The notes below the pieces were generated by a model that saw only the letters and a list, made by a program, of their open reading frames with translations, was not told the origin of the DNA and made no database searches. Made by a program: the position numbers and the translations under genes. A stretch of DNA of 64,000 nucleotides, from the NCBI RefSeq assembly GCF_018139145.2, contig NC_059471.1, positions 210,943,494-211,007,493 of the forward strand. The letters are read 5' to 3'. Below are positions 46,796-59,705 of this stretch, in pieces (positions within the stretch are counted from its first letter, which is position 1; every line of letters begins with the position of its first letter). Source of the DNA: Gymnogyps californianus. Lineage: Eukaryota > Chordata > Aves > Accipitriformes > Cathartidae.

Positions 46796-49700
46796 TTGTG
46801 ATATGAAGCTCCTCTTTCTGCTTCTGAAGGAGTACGTATGATGCTTATTTCTTGCACACAGATGGTTCTGGCTGCCAGAATAACTAAGTACCTTAAAATG
46901 CTTATTATGCCTCACAGCTCCTGATGGGATGTGGCAGTGTTATTATTTCATTAGAAAAATGAGGAACTCATGTCAACCTCTTTTCAAAAGAGGAATTCAT
47001 TTCAACCGCCTTTAGCCTTTAGTTAGGAGTCTGATTGAATTGCAGCTTCAGCCGTGACTCCACGCAAACCTTCCCTACACAAAATCACCCCTTCAACCAG
47101 GACTTAGAGTAGAAGATCCTTTAGGGCTGAGAGAGGTACCTGAGCTATCTTTGCATCCCTTTGATGCTGGACAAAAATTTCTGAGTAGGCAATAGTGGAC
47201 TTATTAATGGACTTGTCCCATTAACCGCTACCGATTATCAGAAGATGGCTGGGGCTACTACTTCTGTCTTGTGGCCTTGGGGAGTGAATTCCACCTTATA
47301 TTATTGATATATTTATGAAAGGTTCTTCCAAGTTTATACCAAATTCTGCACATTTTCCCACTCTGTAAAATTCTTGTAGTATTAAAACATTAGTATTTGT
47401 ACTTGTTAGTGGGGAATTATCCATCCTCCGGAGTTCCTATGTGCTGAACCTGGTGTCCCCAGTTTATGAGGAGTGGGGTGTTAATGGAGGGGATTTTGGT
47501 TGTTTTTTTCTACCTAGCAGAAGCATCAAGAGATTATTACTTCCAGGTACATCTTTTGAGAACTGGCTTTTTAAATTTGGCAGACCTAAATCGCTGCAGC
47601 CTTAAATCTACCAGAGTGTAATTAACTCTAGCTTTGCTGTGTCTATCCCTCTTCCTTCTGGGAACCAGCTCTTTCCTCTGTGCTACTGTCAGGGAAGTTG
47701 TAATTGTGTGAGAATGAGAAAATGGTTAGCCATCCTACCTGTGTGTCTTGGTAAAGCATTTTAGCCTGTGTCATTTGAAACTATGAAAACATTTGTGGAT
47801 TTTCCTTCTTTTTTTTTTCCAATGACATTAAGAAAATCCCCTGGGAAGCTCTCACTTACAATGAGATGTGGACAGCATAGGGAAGACACTGATGTGGGTC
47901 ACTCCTTATCTGTGGCTCTAAGCAAGTTATGTAGAGATGACTTTCAAAGGTGTCTTTATATGAATCAGACCATTCTCAGGAAGTTCTGAGATGAAAAGAA
48001 AAGAGCAACAACAGACAGTGACTCAGGCGAGTGGAGACCCCAAATTTCCTTCTTCTACAGCAAAACCCCCATACCTTGCTGTCCCATCTGTCCAGCCAAC
48101 ACCCACAGAAATTGCACAGGCTACACGATGCTCTGTGGTTTGTGCTCTATTTATGACCCATCACTGTGAGGGCAGTACTTGGTAACCTCATGTGAGAGCT
48201 CACTTCAGCCTCGTACATGCATTGTGTGTGTTTTTCTCTCATTCTCATTCTTTCAGACTGCACTTGCTGATAATAATAAGGATAATAATTCCACCAGGGA
48301 AATCTACTGAACTGATAGAAACACAACTAGATTAAGATGGAATTTTATGAGAGATCTGTTAGAAAAAAATAATGCAGGAAAAAAAGGACTGATGGAAAAA
48401 TAACATTTTAATTTATGCTAGTGCCATTAAAATCCTAGACAGCCTAATTTCCCTTTCTCTTTGCATGTCCCCAGTATGCCAATATGTGTATTGCTGTGGT
48501 AATTATGTCTGTGGGCTGACAGGGGGATGATAGAGTCAAGTACCTTCAGAGCAAAACAGCTGAGCTCTTTGAACTTGCATGAAGGTTTTGCAAAGGGCAA
48601 GCCATCTGGTGTTTGTATTCAGCTGATGTTACTCTGAAGAATTGTCCCTTTCTTGTGCAAACTTGGAAAATTTAGCTTCTGTTGTCCAGCAAATCAGATG
48701 AGGTTGGAGTAAATTCATCACCTGGGGCTATTTTCCCTTTCTGCTGTGCCCTTGCTGCTCTCCTCTAATCCACGTGGTGGGCTGAGAGGGTGATTCAGCC
48801 AGCTGTAGAGGAAGGAAGGACAGCCAGCTGGTCAGAAATACATCAGCCCTTCTGATCAGATATCTGGTGAAACCCATCTGGAAGGCTCTGCTAGAGAAGG
48901 CAGTTTGGCTTTTGCTGGAGTAACTTAATGGGAGATTCCTAACTGCCTGTGCATTGTGTTGTATAGGGAGATAAGTCTATGCCATGGGCATTTAGGGAGT
49001 GCCTCAGGGTATGGGAAAAGGGTCACTTTGGCCTCCGTCGGTATTTGAGACTTACAAGTTCCCTGGTCATTCAGAGAGCTTGGAGGGGTGAGATTTGCGT
49101 TACTCTCAGGCAAAATCCAGCTTTCAATTAACAGTTGTGCTACAGAATTGGAGGAGACATATAGGATAAATGCCTGGGGTAGGAATTTGGCCAAGTGACT
49201 CAATGACCTCATTTAAACTAGCCTATTCTTTTTCCTGAACAGTGGAACTGTTTGGCAGTGAGTCCTTTCAGTCCAGGGCAAGCCTCCCTGTCAGCAGAGA
49301 GCCCTTTAGCTGGAGTAGCAATTTGTACATCACAACTAATTGTGTACACCAGGTGGTGATGTTGGGAGAATACCCTCAGAAACAGCCTCCCTGCATCCGC
49401 TTCCAGCTGAAGGACACCTCACTGTCGCACACAAAAGCAAAAGGACAAGCACAGAGTTAGTCTACGCTCAGGCTCACCCAAACCTCCCAAGTGTACCTAA
49501 TACAAAAAAATAAAGTCAAATCCCAAACCAGATTTTGAAGGAGCCAGCTCCAAAAGCAGACTCCTGGAGGTGCCCGCAACTTTGGCATAAAACTTAGCTC
49601 CCAATCTGCTGATCCTTCCAAAATTGTGGTGTGCAACGCAGTGTGAATTGACATCTGCACGCCAATCTATAGATGCTCTTAGAAAAAGGAAGTGCGGTTC

Positions 49701-50296
49701 CGCTCTGCAGATATAGGGCATGACTCATTCGCTAATGAGAAAGGACACTGAGAGGGTGTGGAATTGTATTGCGCTGCATACTTCCATTTGTGGGTCAGGC
49801 ATGATCAGCAGACCATGAGACTTAACAGCTTGGGAACATGTTACAATTAATAATGAAATACAGCTGCATTCATTTGTAATTTGTAATCTGTTATTATCTA
49901 GTAAGGGCAGAGGTTTTGTAAATACATGATAGGAATTTCATACAAAAGGCATTTTCAGCAATATGAACTTTAAACTGCTTGCAGTATTTTGCTTATGAAT
50001 GTTTTTCAGGGCTGAACTCTTCTTGGCGGGAAGCATCGTCCTGGAGATGTGAATCCTGTTCTTAATCCTAAGAGCTTTGCTTCTGTTTCTCCATCTTCTC
50101 TAGAAGATGACTCCTATGAAATGAGCATAAAACATCTTATGAGAATGGCAGCGTTTCCGTGGTTGTGCAGGGAGTGTACCAGCTGAAAGGCAAGGGAAAA
50201 TCAGGGCACAAGGCTCTGTTTGTGCCAAGGGCAGTGTTTAAACACAGTTCAGTTTTTAAATTCCATGATTGAAAGTTAATATCTGAATACCAAAAT

Positions 50297-50381
50297 TCTT
50301 TCCCCTTCTCCTTCTCTTTCCTTTTCCCTTGTCCTTGCCCCTTCCCCTTCCTCTTCCCCTTCCCCTTCCTCATTTCCTTCC
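50297..50381 (+). repeat. Polypyrimidine low-complexity tract, CCTTCC-type
   Basis: Nearly all bases over about 85 positions are C or T, in irregular CTTCCC/CCTTCC units, with only two G. Such homopurine-homopyrimidine DNA can form triplex (H-DNA). The minus-strand 'protein' here is an artefact of Lys/Gly codons. Confidence 0.85.
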
Positions 50382-50769
50382 TGTATTTGTTTAACTGAGT
50401 CCCATTAATATTGATGGGTGTTGCACATAAATGAAGAGAAAATAAACTGTGTTTCTTATTAATATTTCTGGCGAAACTCTTCCGCTTACCAGGGCAGACA
50501 AGCTTAACCCTGAGCTCAGGAGTTAATAAGTAACAAAATGAGGATAACTTTGTTAATCCTAACTCTGCCCCTTTTCACATATGCACTCTCACTATCTTTT
50601 AAAAAATGTGTTCTCAGTGTGCAGTGTAGTGGTTTTGCATTTCTTCACATCTTTTTCATTCATTGTATGAAATTCAGTGTATTTATGCCTCAGCTAAAAA
50701 TAAAATCAAGAATTCCCCTGCACTGAAAAATAGGGATCTTTCCATATAACCTTTGTGGAGCTTCTCAGT

Positions 50770-50935
50770 ATGATACTTGAACACCTCACAAATATTACTT
50801 CTTCTATCCTAAAAGAATCCTCTGAATTTGAGAAATATCATTCCTACTATACTAGCAGGGAATTGAGGCACGGAAGGAATAAAATAGACTTGCTGGAAGT
50901 CACATGATAAGTGTGTTGGACACACACATAAGAAT
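50770..50935 (-). repeat. Degenerate MIR-like SINE remnant, antisense
   Basis: On the plus strand the order acacctcacaaatattac, tatcctaaaagaatcc, gaattgaggcacggaagg, and agacttgctggaagtcacatg mirrors the reversed body of old SINEs ('ctttacaaacattaat', 'aatcctcacaacaccc', 'aactgaggcacagagagg', 'gacttgcccaaggtcacac'). Strongly diverged. Confidence 0.45.
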
Positions 50936-53900
50936 TAAACATGCTTTGCCTTCCTCATGAATCTGGCTTCAGTCATTAGACATTGTACAACAGAGCTCAG
51001 ACCACTCATCACACAGCTTGATCCTGTTGGCCTAAGCAAAAACCTGCATGGGCAGGGAATCCTAAAAAAGAGGGGAGGCAGAGATGAGAGAGCCAAACAG
51101 GATTTTCTTTTGCATGCCTCTGGAGGTCTTGGTTTCCCTTCATCAACTGTATATGGACAATTAATTTAGAAGAACAGCTTCACTGGCACCTAAAATCCAG
51201 ATGCAACGTAGATGCCTGCATTAGACAACGTGGATTCCACCCTTTGCTGTCAAGACATAGACTGAAAACTCCTGTTCTGAGTCATTATTTCTACCCCATG
51301 CTCCATGTTTGACTTTTTGAGGAAAGTGGCTCAGAATCATCTCGCTTGATTAATGACGTTTACTTAACACCCTTGAGGTCTGCTGCCTCTTGAGACAGTT
51401 CCAGGAGGAAATTAATCTTCCCTTAGATCTGGATTGCCCTGTGGACATGTCTCTCTGTCCAGTGACTACGAAGTGAGCAAAGTTGCTGATGTAGGATCAT
51501 GGTGGGGCTCTCATCTCAGCTAAGAAGAGAAACTCTAAAAACTACCAGGATAGAAATAACATACACAATGTCCACGCAGCATGGGTTCAAACACCTTGCC
51601 ATCTTCCTGCGTTGCAATCCCACTCTGGCCAGAATGCCTTTGCTCCACAAAATCACATCAGACAGAAAGATCACTCATGAGCTCCTTGTAATAAGGGGCT
51701 GTCCGCTATCACACACATTTTGTGTGTGAGTCACCTTTCGTTACCCAGTGCATGTTGTTACTCAATGCACAGAGCAGCCTGCTACAGAAATCGAGTTTGG
51801 TCACACTTTTATGCATAGCCAAGGAAACTGTGCCTCCTCTTGGCCATCACGCCCAAGCCTGTGTTGTGGACTTGGTGACAGTGGTTCAGCACTTCATTGC
51901 TCCTATTTTAACTGGTATGACTTTGGTGGTGGTGTAACAGTCTAAAACTGGGACAAGGTGATGGAAGACAAAGGGCTGCAATTTCAAAGGGTGTCCACGA
52001 GCCAATTAATTAGTCTTCTTAGAAAAGTTGTGCTAAGAAAATAGGTCAGTTGCTTCTCTCATTTATACCATTGTAGGCTCTTGACTCCAATGGACCAGAA
52101 TTGATTTTTCAGCAGCAAAGTCTCAGGACTGCTGTCTGTCAGAAGTGCTGCTCCCACTATCGATGTGAAGTCTGCCTTTGCAATGGTTTACATCCCTTGA
52201 AATGATTTGAAAAAGGCTGTCTGAAGTCAATAAGGAACAGACCATTTTTTCTCTGCACATTTCCTGTTTTAGTACCAAAAGAAAAAAAATTACTCTGCAG
52301 ACAATAGGAACGTATACGGCCATTGAAAAGATAAAGTCTTGCCTTAAAGCAGGTATTATTGTTTCTTTCAGGGTAATGAGACTTCTCTGTGAGCACTAAT
52401 AAAAGCTGCGATATGTGAACCTAACTCTTTTTGTACCTGTAACAAAACCCATGTATAACTTAAAAGGTTATGTGGACATAAAAAAAATCTAGTATAGAAG
52501 CCACATGAAAGTCAAGGTAACCTCATGAGAAATGTAACATAAAGTAGCAAACAGAGAGCAACATTTCGTGATAGAATATATAGATCATATGGAGCACATA
52601 ATGAAACACATAGATTTTACGGTGAAATTGCATTCTTTACTGATACATGTGTTATGTGTATGGGGTATTAAAGAAAATGGATGCGCTTTCCCAGCAATTG
52701 AGCACAACACTCCACGGCACGTAGAGCTCAAAAACATAACATCAGTGAACTAAAACTACAGGGTCATGGAACTGGGAGAAAAAACAATTTCAGCTCATAT
52801 GGTGGATGCAGGGTAACTACAGCTTCCCCAAACCAGTTCCCCTGCCTCTTCCACAGGTTAGAAATCTCTCGCATTTTTGCTGCAAAAGATGTAGCTGGGC
52901 AACCCGAGACCAAATTACAGGTGGAAGCCTAAGGAATGATTTGTGCTGGGATAATCGGAGGCATAGGCAGGAGTTGGCAATTACGCCTCATGCTCTGGGT
53001 TCACTTTTCAACAGCTGATCCCCACTGTTGGGTTAACGTATGTGCATTAGCATTGTTTAAAGTTAATATGTTTTGCTCTCTTGTAAGAGCCCCTGGTGAA
53101 TTCAGGCCAGGATATGGGTTTGATGTAGGACTGACTTCTCTTCCAGCAGAAGGTGTGAGGTCAGGGCATTCTTTCTAGGGTAATTTAGTCTGTCACGTGA
53201 TGCTGAAAAACTAGGTCAATTAGTCCATGCTGAGCAGCGTGCTGCCATTTAAACAGTGACTAACACCCTCAGCCTTTTAATTTACTAATGTTTGTAGTAT
53301 CCCCACCTTTTCTCTCTTTTATTGACTAGAAATGCAATGTAGTTCCAGCTTTTGCTTGAGGGATAACTCACATCCTCTAAATTAAGGAGTAATCAAAAGA
53401 TAGGTTTGGGGACTAAACTGGGTTTAGTTGTGCCTAACCCAGTATGACTTCCAATTATTTTATTATCACTGTGATTTGCAAATGAGAGTCAGCAATGAGC
53501 AGCACAATGTAATTCCTTGTTTATATCTGGGTTAAGTGCTGTTGTGTATTCAAATCTTGGTATGAACTGTCATGCATAGAAAAGGTTTGCACTGAGGTAT
53601 TTACATCACTTCCTAAGAGAATGGGGGTGAGCCCTTATCAGGATTTTGTGTAGTCCATAGGATCTAATCTGCCCAAAGGAGCACAGGCATTTCCTAAGTG
53701 AGGACAACCACAAGCTTGGAGTGGGGAGTGCTGAACCTGCCTGCTGAGGAGGTTAAGGACCAAGAAGGAAAAGTGTGAACTGAAACCCTAGGAGACTCCA
53801 AGAAAATGACTCAATATGAAGATCTACTGCCAACAAATGATTCCTCACCTGGAATTGCACCCTGATATACTGTATGCATGGGGGCTGGGGTACCATACTC

Positions 53901-54129
53901 TATCTGAGTTAGATCTTCATCTTCTCAGATGGACATGGAGAAGGAATGAATGAGTTTAATCTTTGAAAGAGTAGATAGTTTGGTTTTCATTGTTTATTTT
54001 GAGTTTTAGATTTATGATTAAGCTTCATTTATCTGAAGTTTAGGGTGATTTTAGGAGATTAGGCTAACATCAAGATGTTCCATAATTCTGAATGTGTTAA
54101 AACTGGTAGCCCAGTTTCTGAACCACCCA

Positions 54130-54478
54130 TGGAGTCATAGGGTCATTGAATAATATAGGCTGAAGGGACCTCAGAAAGTTCATAGTCCAATCTCTTGCAC
54201 AAAGCAGGTCTAACTTCCGAATTAGGCCAGGTTGCTTGGGGCTTTTTGTCCAACTGAATTCTGAAAATCTCCAGGGATGGAGATTACACAGCCACTTTGG
54301 GCATCTTCCTCCAGTGCTTAACCACTCTTATGGTGAAGAATTTTTTTCTTGTGACCAGTTGTACCTTTCTTTGTTCCAGCTTTTGTTCAGTAACTTTTGC
54401 CCACCTTTCATTGTGCAACCCTGAGAACAGACTGTCTCTGTCTCATCTATATCCTCACCATTAGAAAGAATGCTGAGC
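54130..54478 (-). mobile_element. CR1 LINE 3' fragment, antisense orientation
   Basis: The plus strand reads as a reversed CR1 3' end: gtcatagggtcattgaataat, ggctgaagggacctcag, catagtccaatctcttgcac, gaaaatctccagggatggag, ccagtgcttaaccactc, atggtgaagaattttttt, then cattgtgcaaccctgagaac. Most landmarks survive, so this copy is younger than the ones at 25.3 and 46.4 kb. Its open frames are decayed. Confidence 0.88.
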
Positions 54479-57400
54479 CCCAACTTCCCAACACCTTCCT
54501 CAAAGCATCTATGGAGGAATGGGATACAACCTCTTGTGCAGGTAGTTTGAGAGCTAGCAACAAAGAGGTCTGAGACAAAGGAATGTCTTCACTGGTCCAG
54601 TGTTAGCCACACAGCCCTAAGGCATCCTGCAGCAGATGTGCTCTCTTGGAGCCTTCGTGCAGGTTTTGGCAGCTGGAGCCTGAGAATATTTCTGTTTCCT
54701 AATGCCAGAAAATGTTACTGTCTCTTCCAATGGAAGGTTCTTAAAGAATACAGAAAATAACCACAGGCACAACAGTGGCTAAATATGATGCCGGTGAAAG
54801 ATTTCCAGCTATTTGTGACCAGCAGGGAGTAGGGAGCAAATTTTCAAGGGAGACCTACCCAAGAGCCCAGTCCACTCTCTCTTTCTGGAGCCTCTGCATA
54901 TAACAGCCACTCAGTGTGCTTTAAAAATAGAGCTTTTTCCTTTCATTGTGCCTCCTGCCATTGCATGTCTGCTCCTAATGAGATGCTGGACATCACATTG
55001 TATATGGCTTTCATATGCATCTGGAGTAGTACTGAAGCAAATAATAGAAATATTGCATGGATCTGGTCATGGAAAGATTTTAATTCTCCTCCCACCCATT
55101 TCTACTAAACACTTTGATGGTCAAAGTCGTCTGCTTAGTTAAACTATGGAAGGGAATTGAGTTCTTCATCTGAAGTCCTTCCTAATGTCAGGATAGTCAT
55201 ACCTGTTGGCAGAGGGACGCGGGCAGGGGGAAAGGTGAAGCAGGACAATTCTTTCTGCAGGGCAGCAGTGAGAAGTGGAATTAAGACTCTGTCCATAAGT
55301 CAGGCGCTAAACCCCCATTAGTGAAATGATGACAACCTATTAGGGCCATTCAGAAGCGTCCCTTTGGAGCCATAGAGAGCTGTTTAGAAAAGATTAAAGC
55401 TTGCTACAAAGGCTGTAAATGAGAATTATTGGCACATGATGAACCCAGTCTGACTCCCCTGTCTGCAGCACTTCATGAAGCCATGGGCTGCACTGTGAAG
55501 CAGATTCCCTGCTCCAAAAAAGGCCAGTCCTGATGGCTCATACTTCCTATCTCCAACAAGCGTGTGATCACCCAAGGGCAGGACAGGCTATGGGACAAGT
55601 GTATGTCTGTGGAGAACCACTGCAGACCTGAGACTTGTCAGGGCTGTGAAAGCAGATAAAAGGGATCACGGTTCCTGCCTTGTGGCAGTGGGAACACTGC
55701 AAGGACCAGTAACTGTGTCCTTTATTACTGCTGGCTTTGCTAATGCCATCTCCACTGCTGTAAGCGTCAGCAAGCGAAACACCAAGCACTGGTACAAGCA
55801 CTTGGTTTTGTTGGTTTGGTTTGGGTGTGTATATGCTGATTCTCTACAGATTGTGTGCTACCAGCCAGAAATTGCAAGCTAGTAGACTGAAAAGATAGGA
55901 AGAAGAATTTTTTGCATCTAAATTACCTATCAAAGGAGTCCAGAAATCTATGCAGAGTTGGGACTTTTCTGCTCAGTGGTTTTCCAAAGTGTCTTCCTTC
56001 ATTTGATGCAGCAAAACTGATAATAATTCCTGGAGAGACGGAGCAAAGCAGAGTAGCAACACCACATACTCAGCAAGGCACTTGATTGTTTTTACTGCTT
56101 TCATCCAACCATGCAACTCCATTTCTCACTGTGACTCAAATATCATTCTGCCGATCTACTAGGGCTGGAAAATTCATAATGCACTGTGGTTCAGGGGAAA
56201 TTTCTTCCTTTGAAAAACAAACCACTTCCACCTGATTAAGTTTTGTGGGTTTTTCCCTGACATAACTAGTGATGGATTACTGCAGGAACGTACCAAGTGT
56301 AAAAACAGCAAGGAACTTTATTATAATATCTGTAGCATTTTTAATAAAAGCACACTGAGCAAAGTAAAGGAAGTGCCTTGCAAACTTTATGCCCCTAGCT
56401 GACTTTGGTATCTATAGATCTGCTTATGAATAAAAATACTCATCTATATGAGACTTGGTAGGAGTGGGATACTGCCATGATTTACAATTATGAGCAGTGC
56501 AAATATGGATTAATGAACTTAGGGCATTCTGCATCTACTTAGGCCCCTAGTGCAGCATAGTTTCAGATAGCCTTAAACTACTTTGAGATGCCTAGCTCGT
56601 GTGCTAGAAACAGCCAGTTGCAATAGCACTTTCTTCCAAGCAGCACTTGAGAGCCACACTGCAAAGCCCCACATATTAAGCCTACAGAAATGAATACACA
56701 TGGGCTGATCTTTCAAACTCATGAAAATCATACGTCTCTTACAGTATGATTGATGTAAGTGGTAACAGAGGGAGAGTTTCCTTCCATCCATCTAAATGTC
56801 TTGACTGCAGGGGAGGACCTGCTCATTCACGAGCAAGTCAGAGGAGTTGGGCCGGGACTTGGGAATGAAAAGCCCTCGGCAAGCAAGCTGGTGCTGCTCC
56901 GCTTGCTTTTCCATACACCGCTTCTTGGCAGTGCCAGGCGTGAGGCTGGTGGCCTCCTGGGTGGCAGTCCTGGGGATGGCTTATTTAAGAGTGCCACGGA
57001 GAGGACCATAACAGGAAGTAGTTTCCTCCTACTGACTGCCAAAGAAAGGGTGAAGACCTGAAAAGAAGGGGATGAGACCTGCAAATTGTGTGGACCTGGG
57101 TCTCTGTGGAGGTTTTGAAGCAGAGCTCATAGGGGCAGATAGGGCAGGTCGCTGGCTGGACCACTTCTCACTGTGCTTATTCTAACTCCGATTAGTATGC
57201 CATGTTGATCAAAAAAGATCCTGTAAGTCACTTCCCTCTCTCGACATTTTGATTACGACTCTGAAGTTTCTCAAAGGTCACCACTGATTTTTATTTTTAT
57301 CCAGATTTTGGGTAGCTGTATCCCATCCAACTCAAACAAGCGCAAACAGCTCGAGGCTGTCAGGTGATGATGTGGAGACATACCTATCATATTGCAAAAA

Positions 57401-58594
57401 CAAGCCGTGTCTGCATTAATTTCCTTTTCCAGCATGATCAATAGCTATGAGGTTTATTGACTTCACACAGCACCCAGCTTGACAATAAAGTATATATCAT
57501 TGTGTACAGACCAGTCATCGCATTTATCCTTATCTTCATAGTCAGACAGCCCCTGTCTGAATCACCTTGTCTAACTCTAGCAATAGAGTTAGAAATTAAA
57601 GGGCAGGGTTTTAAGGTAAGAAACAATAACATTCTTTTGTTATTTTAGTTGCAAACAAGCTTTTATTTAACCCTTCTTTTCTCTCAGTATGAAGTGTTGT
57701 GCAAGGGACTCATTTCCTTTTGCTTGCACTTGAACTCCTGAAATTTTATCTTTGGTCTGGGTACGGGATTTCATACTCAGCATCACCTCGACCACAGCCT
57801 TGCTGAAGTTCATCAGCTGTGATCTGAATGAAAGTAATTCAGTGTCTCTATTTGCTTAGGCTCTGAAAAAGCAATGTATCAAAACGTGTTCATAAAAATT
57901 GAACTTGGCAGTTAGCGTATCTGTCTGAAAAAGGAAAGTTCTGGGATGACTGTCAGTGCTCAGCACCTTTTATGTATTTTAGATGAAACAAAACCCAGGA
58001 ATACCTCTGATTTGTCAGTCCCAGGCCAATGCCCTGCTGCTGAGTCTTGATTGTTCCTTGTTGGCCTTGAGTGCTTCTCTCTGCCCCTGGGACTGGCGTC
58101 CTTTGCTTGCACTGACTCTGCAGGAGGATAGAGCACACATTGCTCTGCCTCTGTCTTTGGAGTAATTTCATGAAAGCCATGGGTTTGCCCTGGCACATAC
58201 ATTGACTGGAAGTCTCCTACAGCCCAGGCTGGCTGGGGAGTGAAAGACAGGAGGATGGACTACATCACAAGATGTGTTTTAAAAAGAGAAAACTGGGATG
58301 TGCTCAGTTCTTGCAAGAAATAGAGACCTGCTAGGCTCAAGAAATGGTGCTAATCTGAATCCAAAATGGATATTTCTGTTTGCAGGCCTGGAAGAATCCC
58401 CATTTTGCATTGTCTACACATAGGGAGCTTTCTGCTCCAAATGCCATCTCCTTTTGAAATGCATCTTCTGAGGAGCCTGACCTGACACACTGCAGAGGGA
58501 ACTGCAGTGCCCAACAACTGTATCTGCAATGCAGCCTCTACAGTGTCTAACTCTGGGGTCAGAAGCCAAAATAGCCCAAATTTAATATTCTCTT
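54479..58594. other. Intergenic, no gene recognised
   Basis: No exon, RNA gene or repeat was recognised. A GC-richer patch near 56,820-56,980 gives short overlapping frames on both strands, taken as chance. Confidence 0.6.
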
Positions 58595-59705
58595 TGTGGT
58601 GGGTTGACCCTGGCTGGATGCCAGGTGCCCACCAAAGCCGCTCTATCACTCCCCTCCTCAGCTGGACAGGGGAGGAAAAAATATAACAAAAGGCTCGTGG
58701 GTCGAGATAAGGACAGGGAGATCATTCAGCAATTACCATCACGGGCACAACAGACTCGACTTGGGGAAAAAAAATTGATTTAATTTATTACCAGTCAAAT
58801 CAGAGTAGGATAATGAGAAATAAAACCAAATCTTAAAATCACCTTCCCCCCAGTCCTTCCTTCTTCCCGGGCTCAGCTTCACTCCCGATTTTCTCTGCCT
58901 TCTCCCCCCGAGCAGTGCAGGGGGACGGGGAATGGGGGTTTGGGTCAGTTCATCACACGTTGTTTCTGCCGCTCCTTCCTCCTCAGGGGGAGGGCTCCTC
59001 ACACTCTTCCCCTGCTCCAGCGTGGGGTCCCTCCCACGGGAGACAGTCCTCCATGAACTTCTCCAATGTGAGCCCTTCCCACGGGCTGCAGTTCTTCAGG
59101 AACAGACTGCTCCAGCGTGGGTCCCCCGCAGGGTCACAAGCCCTGCCAGCAAACCTGCTCCAGCCTGGGCTCCTCTCTCCATGGGTCCACAGGTCCTGCC
59201 AGGAGCCTGCTCCAGCGTGGGCTTCCCACGGGGTCACAGCCTCCCTCGGGCATCCCCCTGCTCCAGCGTGGGGTCCTCCACGGGCTGCAGGTGGATATCT
59301 GCTCCACCGTGGACCTCCATGGGCTGCAGGGGGACAGCCTGCCTCACCATGGTCTTCCCCATGGGCTGCAGGGGAATCTCTGCTCTCTCACCTGGAGCAC
59401 CTCCTGCCCCTCCTTCTTCACTGACCTTGGTGTCTGCAGAGTTGTTTCTCTCACATCTTCTCACTCCTCCCTCCGGCTGCAGTTGCTGCTGCGCAGTAAC
59501 TTTTCCCCCTTCTTAAATCTGTTATCCCAGAGGCGCTACCACCATCACTGATGGGCTTGGGCTTGGCCTTGCCCAGCGGCGGGTCCGTCTTGGAGCCGGC
59601 TGGCATTGGCTTTATTGGACATAGGGGAGGCTTCTAGCAGCTTCTCACAGAAGCCACCCCTGTAGCCCCCCCGCTACCAAAACCTTGCCACGCAAACCCA
59701 ATACA
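58595..59705 (-). mobile_element. Solo LTR of an endogenous retrovirus (ERVL-like), - orientation
   Basis: The 1,111-base element reads, on the minus strand, from TGTATTGGGTTTGCGTGGC to GGTCAACCCACCACA, again TG...CA. It is flanked on both sides by the identical 5-mer CTCTT (58590-58594 and 59706-59710), an intact target-site duplication. A minus-strand AATAAA lies at 58784-58789, about 190 bases from the 3' end. I recognise it as a widespread avian LTR type. No internal retroviral genes are present, so it is a solo LTR. Its length comes partly from an internal array of degenerate repeats. The clean duplication suggests a fairly recent insertion. Confidence 0.95.
59010..59375 (-). repeat. Degenerate tandem array inside the minus-strand LTR
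   Basis: The plus-strand phrase CTGCTCCAGCGTGG or a close variant recurs at least five times, each followed by a CCCACGGG or CCATGGG word and often by GGGCTGCAG. Spacing is irregular, about 35-55 bases. The array makes long chance frames on both strands (up to 194 codons), none of them protein-like. Confidence 0.8.

Larger units (their letters stand above)
46796..54129. other. Intergenic, no gene recognised
   Basis: These 7.3 kb hold one degenerate SINE and one polypyrimidine tract. The block 49,690-49,990 is AT-rich with many homeodomain-type cores (AATTAAT, TAATTTG) and is a candidate conserved non-coding element. No coding exon or RNA gene is supportable. Confidence 0.55.

Noticed and set aside
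50137..50373. Lys/Gly-rich minus-strand frame
   Set aside because: It is a translation of the polypyrimidine low-complexity tract.
58915..59551. Three long overlapping plus-strand frames up to 194 codons
   Set aside because: They lie antisense inside the solo LTR and arise from its GC-rich degenerate repeat array; the product is a repetitive artefact, not a protein.
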